From Lineus longissimus (lineage: Eukaryota > Nemertea > Pilidiophora > Heteronemertea > Lineidae): a DNA stretch of 64,000 nucleotides. Position 1 is the first letter of the stretch. Every line of letters starts with the position of its first letter. The notes under the pieces are model-generated. The model ran no database searches. It had not been told where the DNA came from and saw only the letters and a list, made by a program, of their open reading frames with translations. This document shows, one piece after another, positions 36,392 through 60,344 of this stretch. The stretch is from the NCBI RefSeq assembly GCF_910592395.1, contig NC_088311.1, forward strand, positions 21,307,695 through 21,371,694, given 5' to 3'. The position numbers and the translations under genes were made by a program.

Positions 36392-37391
36392 ACGACAATT
36401 TATTGAGAATATGGTTTGTATTTAAAACATCTCAAGTGGTTTCTTGTTGTCGTTGTTATGGTAATGATGTCATTTGGTGTTTACAACAAGACGTTGCTAT
36501 ATTGTTTATCAAAACAAATCTTTACGAGAATAATTATTTCACCCTCATTGCTATTTTTATAAAAGCTAGTGAGTTGTTAGTTGGATAATTGTAGAAACAT
36601 CTATTAGCTATAGATGTGATATTTTTTTCTACTTGTCTTCAATGAAGCTTTGTGCAACAGTAATCTGTCTATTGAACAGTTTTCCAGTTTGAGTATTTTA
36701 TTATCAATACTCTATTTTATTGGATGTTTGTACGGCTACATGTTAGCAAAGCCAACTCTCATCAGTCTTGGGACTGATTTATTTTCGTGATGGGTTTCTG
36801 TCTCCAAGCAGTGCTTGTGGCAATTGCTGTTTCGAGACAGCTCACACAATAGTGTATGATTTAAGCAATTTGGATACTTTTGTGACAACAACATTTTTTT
36901 TCGTTGAGGTTTTGTAAATACGCGTGTCATCCAGAAGTTCTTTCAGTTAAACTTTATTTTCCACAGTTTTCAGATGCCTCGTCGACCGGTCCAGTCAGTT
37001 TCGCAATATTCCCAGCAGAGGTTTTGACACTTCATTGTATCATTGCATATTTTAACATGCTGTTTAGCATGAGATTAATGATTCAATGTATAATTATATT
37101 GTAACCTTATGCTCATACTTTGTCATGAATGAAGTGGTCATTCATTAGTAAGTGGAACAAAATACATATATTGTAACTAAGTTCGGCCGCTGGCTGAACA
37201 CTGTTGGGAACCCCGAACCATATGATGTAATTTAAGTTCATTCGCTGCATGAACACCTCGTTTAAAGCCTTATTATCATTGATTGTACCCCATTCAACAA
37301 TACTATGTGTTAAGCCAAAGTCTTATTCCTCTAATTGTTTTTAAAAAAAAAATATTTTAACTTCGTAAAATATTTTACCAGTTCCGCGGGA
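36392..37391 (+). other. Retrotransposon 3' untranslated region, no env
   Basis: 1 kb between pol and the 3' LTR with no open frame beyond about 66 codons, so no envelope gene. The purine tract expected just before the 3' LTR is poor: the last bases are GTTCCGCGGGA, and the nearest A-rich run is at about 37343-37353. Confidence 0.7.
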
Positions 37392-37664
37392 TGTTGTATA
37401 GTAATTGTAAAACCTTTCTTATGAGTAGCACTGTAATGTGTAATTCTTGGAATTAAGTGTGCGAGATTATTGGAATTGGGTATCAGATAAGATACCTGTG
37501 AAAATTCCCACGGTCTACTTTTAATCCTCCATTCTCCCCAGCGTGATCAATTACGTCAGCATTGATGCGGCTCCTCATTGGATGGAGACGCATCAACGTT
37601 GCCCCCTGATTGGTGCAGACAAAGCTGCGCGTGAATACAAAACAGCTGTCCGCACGCTCTCGGC

Positions 37665-37695
<31 letters not shown>

Positions 37696-37885
37696 AGCGA
37701 TAGAGAGTTATTCCAGTCTCCCGAGTATTTTATAATCACGTGCACGAATCGTCATCCCGACGAACTATTTTATCAATTATGACTTTGGTGTGTATAATTT
37801 TGTGAAGCAGTGTTAGAATAAAGGATCCGGACGTTAGAAGGCAAATTCAGGACTTATTACGTTTGTAACCTGTGCAAATACAACA
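37392..37885 (+). repeat. 3' LTR (494 bp)
   Basis: Matches the 5' LTR throughout by eye, except for three extra GA dinucleotides in the run near 37666-37693. The length difference (6 bp) is fully explained by that microsatellite. It ends CAACA, followed by the second CAAG target copy. Confidence 0.96.
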
Positions 37886-40840
37886 CAAGGACTGGGAGCA
37901 GGCAGTCCCCTTTGCTGTGCCTATCAATAATCAGTGGGGACACGCAGAGAACAAGAATGGGAGCAGGCAGTCTCTGCATGTTGTGCCTATCAATCACAAG
38001 TGGGGACATGTAGAACCAAAAACTGGGAGCAGGCAGTCCCCTTTGCTGTGCCTATCAATGATCAGTGGGGACACGCAGAGAACAAGAATGGGAGCAGGCA
38101 GTCCATGCATGTTGTGTGCCCATCAATCACCAGTGGGGACATGTAGAACCAAGGACTGGGAGCAGGCAGTCCCCTTTGCTGTGTCTATCAATGATCAGTG
38201 GGGACACGCAGAGACCAAGAATGGGAGCAGGCAGTCCTTGCATGTTGTGTGCCCATCAATCACCAGTGGGGAAATGCAGAACCAAGGACTGGGAGCAGTC
38301 AGTCCCCTTTGCTGTACCTATCAATGGTCAGTGGGGACACGCAGAGACCAGGATTGGGAGCAGGCCGTCTCTGCATGTTGTGTGCCCATCAATCACCAGT
38401 GGGGACATGCAGAACCAAGGACTGGGAGCAGGCAGTCCCCTTTGCTGTGCCTATCAATGATCAGTGGGGACACGCAGAGACCAGGAATGGGAGCAGGCAG
38501 TTTTTGCATGTTGTGTGCCCATCAATCACCAGTAGGGACATGCAGAACCAAGGACTGGGAGCAAGCAGTCCCCTTTGCTGTGCCTATCAATGATCAGTGG
38601 GGACACACAGAGACCAAGAATGGGAGCAGGCAGTCTCTGCATGTTGTGTGACCATAAATCCCCAGTAGGGACATGCAGAACCAAGGACTGGGAGCAGGCA
38701 GTCCCCTTTGCTGTGCCTATCAATAATCAGTGGGGACATGCAGAGACCAAGAATGGGGGGAGGCAGTCCCTGCATGTTGTGTGCCCATCAATCACCAGTG
38801 GGGACATGCAGAACCAAGGACTGGGAGCAGGCAGTCCCCTTTGCTGTGCCTATCAATAATCAGTGGGGACATGCAGAGACCAAGAATGGGGGGAGGCAGT
38901 CCCTGCATGTTGTGTGCTCATCAATCACCTGTGGAGACATGCAGAACCAAGGACTGGGAGCTGTCAGTCCCCTTTGCTGTGCCTATCAATAATCAGTGGG
39001 GACATGCAGAGACCAAGAATGGGGGGAGGCAGTCCCTGCATGTTGTGTGCTCATCAATCACCTGTGGAGACATGCAGAACCAAGGACTGGGAGCTGTCAG
39101 TCCCCTTTGCTGTGCCTATCAATAATCAGTGGGGACATGCAGAGACCAAGAATGGGAGGAGGCAGTCTCTGCATGTTGTGTGCTCATCAATCACCAGTGG
39201 GGACATGTAGAACCAAGGACTGGGAGCAGGCAGTCCCCTTTGCTGTGCCTATCAGTGATCAGTGGGGACACACAGAGACCAGGAATGGGAGCAGGCCGTC
39301 TCTGCATGTTGTGTGCCCATCAATCACCAGTAGGGACATGCAGAACCAAGGACTGGGAGCAAGCAGTCCCCTTTGCTGTGCCTATCAATGATCAGTGGGG
39401 ACACACAGAGACCAAGAATGGGAGCAGGCAGTCTCTGCATGTTGTGTGACCATAAATCCCCAGTAGGGACATGCAGAACCAAGGACTGGGAGCAGGCAGT
39501 CCCCTTTGCTGTGCCTATCAATAATCAGTGGGGACATGCAGAGACCAAGAATGGGGGGAGGCAGTCCCTGCATGTTGTGTGCCCATCAATCACCAGTGGG
39601 GACATGCAGAACCAAGGACTGGGAGCAGGCAGTCCCCTTTGCTGTGCCTATCAATAATCAGTGGGGACATGCAGAGACCAAGAATGGGGGGAGGCAGTCC
39701 CTGCATGTTGTGTGCTCATCAATCACCTGTGGAGACATGCAGAACCAAGGACTGGGAGCTGTCAGTCCCCTTTGCTGTGCCTATCAATAATCAGTGGGGA
39801 CATGCAGAGACCAAGAATGGGGGGAGGCAGTCCCTGCATGTTGTGTGCTCATCAATCACCTGTGGAGACATGCAGAACCAAGGACTGGGAGCTGTCAGTC
39901 CCCTTTGCTGTGCCTATCAATAATCAGTGGGGACATGCAGAGACCAAGAATGGGAGGAGGCAGTCTCTGCATGTTGTGTGCTCATCAATCACCAGTGGGG
40001 ACATGTAGAACCAAGGACTGGGAGCAGGCAGTCCCCTTTGCTGTGCCTATCAGTGATCAGTGGGGACACACAGAGACCAGGAATGGGAGCAGGCCGTCTC
40101 TGCATGTTGTGTGCCCATCAATCACCAGTAGGGACATGCAGAACCAAGGACTGGGAGCAAGCAGTCCCCTTTGTTGTGCCTATCAATGGTCAGTGGGGAC
40201 ACGCAGAGACCAAGAATGGGAGCAGGCAGTTTTTGCATGTTGTGTGCCCATCAATCACCAGTGGGGACATGCAGAACCAAGGACTGGGAGCAGTCAGTCC
40301 TCTTTGCTGTGCCTATCAATGATCAGTGAGGACACACATAGACCAAGTATGGGACCGGCAGTCCCTGCATGTTGTGCCTATCGATCACCAGTGGGGACAT
40401 GCAGAGGCCAGGAATGGGAGGAGGCAGTCCCTGTATGTTGTGTGCCCATCAATCACCAGTGGGGACATACAGAACCAAGGACTGGGAGCAAGTAGTCCCC
40501 TTTGCTGTGCCTATCAGTGATCAGTGGGGACACACAGAGACCAGGAATGGGAGCAGGCAGTCCCTGCATGTTGTGTGCCCATCAATCACCAGTGGGGACA
40601 TGCAGAACCAAGGACTGGGAGCAGTCAGTCCCCTTTGTTGTGCCTATCAATGGTCAGTGGGGACACGCAGAGACCAGGAATGGGAGCAGGCCGTCTCTGC
40701 ATGTTGTGTGCCCATCGATCACCAATGGGGACATGCAGATACCAGGAATGGGAACAGCCTTTGCTGTGCCGATCAATGATCAGTGGGGACACACATAGAC
40801 CAAGAATGGGAGCCGGCAGTCCCATGTGTTGTGCCTATCG
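37886..40840 (+). repeat. Minisatellite, 133-bp dimer units with higher-order repeat
   Basis: About 22 head-to-tail dimers. Monomer A is 65 bp (CCCATCAATCACCAGTGGGG ... CCCCTTTGCTGTG) and monomer B is 68 bp (CCTATCAATGATCAGTGGGG ... CTGCATGTTGTGTG), so the dimer is 133 bp. Six successive dimers (798 bp, about 38505-39302) recur next to themselves at about 39303-40100 with no difference that I could see, a higher-order repeat. 133 is one more than a multiple of three, so the same stop-poor unit is read in each frame in turn, which makes long chance open frames. Confidence 0.95.
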
Positions 40841-41510
40841 ATCACCAGTTGGAATATGCAGAGACAAGGATTCGAGGAGGAAGTCATTGCATGTTGTGCC
40901 TATCATTCGCCAGTGGGAACATGCAGAGACCAGGAATGGGAGGAGGCAGTCCTTGCATGTTGTGCCTATCGTTCACCAGTGGGGACACAGAGACCAGGAA
41001 TGGGAGGAGGAAGTCATTGCATGTTGTGCCTAACATCCACCAGTGGGGACATGCAGAGACCAGGAATGGAAGGAGGCAGTCCTTGCATGTTGTGCCTATC
41101 GTTCACCAGTGGGGACACAGAGACCAGGAATGGGAGGAGGAAGTCATTGCATGTTGTGCCTAACATTCACCAGTGGGGACATGCAGAGACCAGGAATGGG
41201 AGGAGGCAGTCCTTGCATGTTGTGCCTATCGTTCACCAGTGGGGACACAGAGACCAGGAATGGGAGGAGGAAGTCATTGCATGTTGTGCCTAGCATTCAC
41301 CAGTGGGGACATGCAGAGACCAGGAATGGGAGGAGGCAGTCCTTGCATGTTGTGCCTAACATTCACCAGTGGGGACATGCAGAGACCAGGAATGGGAGGA
41401 GGCAGTCCTTGCATGTTGTGCCTAACGATCACCAGTGGGAACAGAGACAAGGATTGGAGGAGGAAGTCATTGCATGTTGTGCCTATCAATCACCAGTTGA
41501 GGCAAATACA
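40841..41510 (+). repeat. Minisatellite, 130-bp subfamily (right edge)
   Basis: The right edge of the array switches to B-type monomers only, 66 + 64 bp, with a 130-bp period visible as repeated GGACACAGAGACCAGGAATG landmarks. The A monomer ending in CCCCTTTGCTGTG is absent. Copies decay past 41480. Confidence 0.9.
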
Positions 41511-44500
41511 CTGCAATATCAGAATGTGAACCCATAAGCATTGAAGGCCTCGTGCAAAATTATGCACTTCTAGCAGGCCAAGGACATCAAGTCAAAAAGG
41601 TATTGTGCATGGTTCCAGTTGAGGCATATGAGGTTCAGGCTTAGATACTAACCAGCCAAATGTGAGGTCCAGTTCATTCGCTCAAGACTTTCAGGCCCAT
41701 GTATTTTTAACCTGGGTCAATTTGGCTCGTTTTCAAGAGTAAGTTGCAGGTCTGAAAAGTGCATCCCTTCGCTACATGTCGTTGACAGAAAATCCATGTT
41801 TTCAAGTGAGAATCCTAGGTCTTTGTGGGAAAAGCTGTCGGCCATGTGGACCCAGCAAACACAAATTTGGAAAAACTTTCCCCAGAAACACTTAGAGGAC
41901 ATCCCAGGGACCCAAATAAAGGGGTACCTATGTAATTTGGTGTACACCTTTAAGTGGGAATGAAAGAGGCAAACAAATCTGTGCATTTGAACACATTGTG
42001 TCTTCTTTTAAATAATGCTTTGTACAGGCAACATATGAAAATATTAAACAAAATCATTATTTACAAGTATCATTTTCTAACTCAATCATAACGACAGTTC
42101 CATTGTCATGCACTATATGCCTTGCTACATACATTTTCAGATGAACAAAAGAAACGTCAACACTGAATATTTTAGAAAGAAACAGGAAGGAAGAACTCTT
42201 CAAAGAATTTACAAACAGCAATCTTGCATGCTATGCAGTTTTACCATTCTGGTCAAGTGTAACAAATGGTTTAAATCATTTTCAACTGGAACCGCCATTA
42301 AAACTATCTCAAGAAAAATGTATATAGTCAGGCATTAAAACGTCCAAGTTTGATTGAAAGAGGTCACATATTTAGTGTGGTCCAGGATGGAAAAAGTTCA
42401 TAAAATACCCTCTCCTCTATTTTTAGAGGAGCCATCCAATTATGATGGGGGGGGGGGGGCAACAATCTGAACGACTGTTTGGTATGATGATCAAGTCATA
42501 GACCCACTAAAGGAGGACCGCTGAGTCAGTCAGTGGTTGTTCCCTGTCATTGACAGACACCAAACCTTGGTTTGACAAGTAACAATCACAATTGGCCCAA
42601 CAAATTTTAGAAAAATGCATCACATTTTCCAAATGTCAGGCACGCAATGAGAAGTCTTATATTTCGTTTGGCACCAAAAAAAGTTACTTAAAGGCTTGCA
42701 TTGCTTCACCATTGATTGGTCGATTTGCATTTCACACCCTTAATAAATGACCCCGGCATTTTTCTTTGACTGATCAATTACATTTCACACCATAAATGAA
42801 AGACCCCAGCATCTCTCTAAGTACTGCCAAATAAAAAATATCACATAAAATAAATGTGGCCTTGCAAACCACCACAGTCCATGCTTTTAGCTAACAAAAG
42901 AAAATTGTACAAGAAAGAGAAATTCTCAAGATAAGATCTAATGAGACAGGCAATGGTGGGACAGAAAATCCAAGGAGACCATCAGCTTATTTGTGGAGAG
43001 GACGATAAGGTGTCAAGATCAATACCAATATGGCATTCGTTCATGTAGATTCATTCAGTGCTAGCAGCGACGTGATCTTGTTGCTTACATGTAGAGCGTT
43101 TCATTTGACACAACAGAGCCACTGTCAAAGAGAGTTTTCAGAATATTCTGGCAGACAATTTGTAAACTTTTAGGTGTGACAGAATTGAAATTGACACTGC
43201 ACAGTTGGGTGTCTGTACAAAAATCGAGACAATCGCGTGGACCTAAAGTTCCATTCCAAACCTTCTGACAAAGCACCTCAGGTTTGGGCCAACATTTTGT
43301 CTCCACCCTTGTAGCATCACTTTTAATACTGACAGTGTTACTTCCCTTTATAATAAAGTTATGGATGACATGTACAACAACATCACATCGCTGCTGCAGA
43401 TATGAGGCACTGTGTAAAATACATGCAAATCAATGCTACATAAGAAGCAAGGTGTGTACGATTACAAGTCACAAGCCTGCAAAAAAGCATAGCCACATAA
43501 CTCGACCAATCACAGATTTGAGAACACGGCAGGTACATTTTTATTTTTTCTGGGATTTCCTCAAATGCAAGCCAACTCACACACATTTCTGCCATAGGAA
43601 TTGTCCTGTATTCTTCAAAGATAATATGATTCTTGGCAAGCTTCATAGAAGCCATTCCAAAGCAACCCGCAACCAAAAACTTAAAATGCAAATTACATCG
43701 GTGGGGAAACTGAATATCACCCTTAAAATACAATGCAGCAATATTAAAGCATTTAAGCAAGAGCACGTTTTAGACAAGTCTCAAATGCACGCTTCCTATC
43801 CAGTACATAGAAACTATCTTCCTACAAATTTCAAGGAGAACAGTTTTCAGAGGCAGATCCAATACTCAAAGCAAACGGGGACATTTGACCCTCAATTTTC
43901 AGAATTGACTTCTTTTCAGAAGCACCTCCTGTCGACAATCATGTAGAAAGTTCAGGAATCCTAGCGTGGCGCTGAACATCGTAACAAATCAACACATGTG
44001 TTCGTTACAGCTGGCAGAGGTTAGTGGTGCGACCATCTCCATTGAAAAAAAACTACGAGTGACGTCAAAACCACTACACATGTTGAACAAATCTGTTACA
44101 ACTGGAAGGATTATCTCAAAATAGTCGGCAGCAGAAAAATGGAAATTCCCATCAACACAATTGTTACATGAATGTAAGCAAGCCTCATTCATGAATCTAT
44201 TTTGTTCTTCGATATCATTTTTGGGACACCCTGTTTATTTATTACTACAAATGCACATATACAAAGACAAGAACACCATAGCCTCAAAAAGATTGCAATG
44301 AATCAAATGAGGATCACTATAATCAATATTTCCCTACTCCATTTTCCCTCAAATGAACTAAGATTCAGGATTACAGAATGAGCCTTTGATTCAATATTTC
44401 ACACCAACAAAGACATGAAAAATCTCTCAAACCTGTCAAAATGGTAAAAAAATGGCGACATTATATCACTTATTAACCACCTCAAGGCAATGAGCAAGCT

Positions 44501-45533
44501 TTCAATATAATGTAACTCCTAGTAAGAATTATGTCCAGTAAAGACAGAATATCCTTGAGAATCGAGTAATTTTTAAGCTAATTGGCACATCAATCAGTAT
44601 TCAAAGCATGAATTTAAAACTTCTATATACAAAGCTGCATTCATTCTCTACAGGGAGCTCCAGAAAAGCTATACATCTAAAGTCAGACTGGCCTTACTTC
44701 TAGAACACCAAGAAGCTCACTTCACTCATAAGCATGACTTATCATCTTTGCAATTTGTGAGATTATAGGTTTTATTCGACGTGCAAAAAAAGGTTGACTT
44801 TAAGGAAACTGAGCTTGGTTTGGACAGAAAACTGGACAAGTCTCAACACATCTCAGTCATAGTAAGCATGACATCTGGGAAACTTCACGCCAAAACTGTG
44901 GCCTAACGCAAGATTCTGACAGCAGCTAGAAAAATAACTCTGCAAGTTCTACTCAAGTGTTCATGACAAGCTAGATTCGTCAAAATTATCTAATCTGTTC
45001 ACAGAGAAAATAGACATCGTGAAAATCTGTTTGAAAATAACACTATGTCAACTAATCTTGGGGGAAAAATATCCCAGACCTTGTATTATTGTACATGTAT
45101 GCAATCAATGAAATGTTTACATTGAAATCAAGTGTCAGTAACAATCAAATGCAGTAAAAGCAGAATTTAATTGCTTTGTTTTACATCGGTGCTTTCCTGG
45201 CTGTTGATTTGAACACGTCAGACATACTGGCGTTAAATCATCTTTTCTTGCGCGAACAACAATGTTGTTAATACGACAAGGTGGTAATTATCCACATGTT
45301 ACCTCGATAGAACGTACAAAGACTTCCACATCACAAGCCGACAAGAATACAAAGTGCGCGGGACATTCAGACGTGTGTAACTCTGGTTAACCCTTGAAGG
45401 ACAGTTCATAAAATGACCCGATTAAATTGGTTGAGGTATTTTTCTATGTCACCTGCTACTGCAGAAAAGAGGTCACTGACAGCTGACATATGGAGAAGTT
45501 ATCACAGTTTTTTGATGATTCGTTTCCATTTAA
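41511..45533. other. KIF2 3' flank, no gene seen
   Basis: AT-rich sequence downstream of the kinesin-13 gene on the reverse strand. Part may be its 3' UTR: a doubled reverse-strand AATAAATAAA lies at about 44231-44240, some 2.45 kb past the stop. A G13 run is at 42447-42459. Open frames here, including one of 220 codons at 43284-43946, show no family features. Confidence 0.45.
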
Positions 45534-45969
45534 CACCTTCAGCGCCGAACCACGTAGATCTACGTGGCCCAAATCCCCCTCTTTGAACTGGTTATCGGAG
45601 TCTCATGGACTTCATGGACGAACTACGCCATCGCCATCTCCAGGGCAAGACAGGAACTGAAAAGACCAAACGGTCCTTTCAGCTCCAACCGTGCCCTGAA
45701 GATGGCGGTCTTTTCAGTTCCTATCTTGCCCTGAAGATGGCGATGGCGTAGTTCAGAACTTTAAATGACTTCATGAAAGAACTACGCCATCGCCATCTTC
45801 AGGGCTAGGCAGGAACTGGAAAGACCGCTTCTTGTCCTTTCAGTTCCTACCTTGCCCACAAGATGGCGATGGCGTAGTTCTCTCATGAAGTCCATGAGAC
45901 TCCGATAACCAGCTCAAAGAGGAGGGGGATTTGGGCCACCTAGATCGACGTGGTTCGGCGCTGAAGGTG
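45534..45969. mobile_element. Fold-back (nested palindrome) element, MITE-like
   Basis: 436 bp. The left end CACCTTCAGCGCCGAACCAC is the exact complement of the right end, and the arms stay complementary for roughly 100 bp. Inside are two further hairpins made from ACTACGCCATCGCCATCT-type arms, which occur four times, twice in each orientation. No coding capacity. Flanks are TTTAA on the left and CTAAG on the right, so a TAA-type target duplication is possible but not clean. The transposon superfamily is not identified. Confidence 0.85.
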
Positions 45970-46690
45970 CTAAGTTCTGGGGGTCTACAGTTTCCACCTA
46001 GCTAGTAATTACATGCGGAAACAATCGTCAGTAGCGCAATATTAGCAGACTTTGACTCATAACCAAGCTATGCATTCCGACTCTCAGAGAGGGCTTAAAA
46101 CTGACAAGACTCATAACTGAAACTAGCTTTGGCCTAATTTCATAGCAAACGGCTGGGGAAACTGCCCAACTTTTAAAAATGTTTATCTTTGTCCTTAAAA
46201 TGTTCACAAAGAGAAAGCATCTACATAACACAGCTAGTATTCTTCCCAGAGACAGCAGAGATAAAAGATATGTAGCAGCCCATGTGCGTAGCTTTCTAGA
46301 ATTTGAAATATTTCATAATAGGCAACAATCAATAACCATTTGCGACCCGTCACATCAAAACCAGGTACACGATGACAACAGGATATAATGAAGAAACTGA
46401 TGCACTCAGATTTCACGAAAGGCAGACGACAGTGAAATGAACAACAAGATTCTCTCTCAACCTTCCAAGCTGTGCCTAGTTCTGCTGTGATGGGTCACAT
46501 TAAGTATTTTTGCATTGCCATCTCTGTCAACTGTCCTGGTTAGAACACTGCCATGAAAAAGTCATACAACCTAGCATAGTGAAACATGCAATCACAATAT
46601 GTGGAATGGAAGCTAAAATAGGCCTACTCTGCACACAGTATCTTGAACACGGTTCTGTTCAAGCATTCTAATTGTTTAAATCTGGCGGTC

Positions 46691-59846
<13,156 letters not shown>

Positions 59847-60344
59847 TTTACCGTTTACATTTACAAAACACCGCAAAATGGGTAGATTTTGTTTATTTTA
59901 GGGAAATAACAAGTCTTTTTTTCAGCGATATCTCTTTCCGTTGAAAAATTTTGCACACGATGTACGCATGCGCCGAAGGTACTGAGGATGCGCAGCTTGA
60001 ATATACCCATGATGCTACAGCAAAAATGTCTGCGCCCATGAAATTATTTTTTTGGAAAAACTCCGAAAAAGGGGAACTTTAGTGTGTTTGTGGTCATATT
60101 ATAAGGAATTTTCAACATTGTTTCATAGACTTTTGGTCTGTCTTCGCAATGATCGAGTGACAACTACATACACGATGAACTAAGCAATTGGTGCCACCTT
60201 AAACTTCGGTCTGCATGCATTTTGGATGAGTCACCGGTTTCATTGACCTTGACCTCTCTGGTCGCCAGTACACAAACAACATGGCTTCCTGAACAACTTG
60301 ATTATTTCTTCCCTGTCTATATCTTGCTGAAACACTTGGCAGTA
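59847..60344. promoter_or_regulatory. Shared promoter region, KIF2 (-) and unknown gene (+)
   Basis: 498 bp between two divergent start codons. It contains an NRF1-like core GCATGCGC at 59966-59973 (in TACGCATGCGCC), and no clear TATA box. Such compact head-to-head spacing usually implies a bidirectional promoter. Start sites are not visible in sequence. Confidence 0.5.

Larger units (their letters stand above)
28847..37885 (+). mobile_element. Intact Ty3/gypsy-type LTR retrotransposon
   Basis: 9,039-bp element with LTRs of 488 and 494 bp that begin TGTTG and end CAACA, a 4-bp target duplication CAAG, a primer-binding site at 29335, a gag-type frame (30336-31574) and one long pol frame to 36391. 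Pol order is protease, reverse transcriptase, RNase H, integrase, which defines the Ty3/gypsy group rather than copia. No third (envelope-like) frame is present between 36392 and the 3' LTR. I found no stop codon or frameshift within gag or pol other than the expected gag/pol border. Near-identical LTRs and intact frames indicate a recent insertion. The clade within Ty3/gypsy cannot be fixed by eye. Confidence 0.97.

Noticed and set aside
36392-37391. Envelope gene in the LTR retrotransposon
   Set aside because: The interval has no open frame longer than about 66 codons, no signal peptide and no membrane segment, so there is no evidence of an env-like gene or a retroviral classification.
37872-38651. 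259-codon open frame in the minisatellite as a protein gene
   Set aside because: It consists only of the 133-bp repeat read through, has equivalents in all frames, begins at the LTR border without its own start context and shows no flanking exons.
27840-41510. CRISPR array
   Set aside because: Repeat units are directly adjacent without unique spacers, are 65-68 bp, and lie in an animal genome. This is a minisatellite.
43284-43946. 220-codon open frame downstream of KIF2
   Set aside because: No recognisable domain, a composition like translated AT-rich noncoding DNA, no splice or homology support, and overlapping open frames on the other strand.
60222-60344. Upstream ATG for the unrecognised gene
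   Set aside because: In-frame, but it adds 41 residues of leader-like sequence reaching into the presumed promoter. The Met at 60345 followed by Gly fits better. Not excluded.
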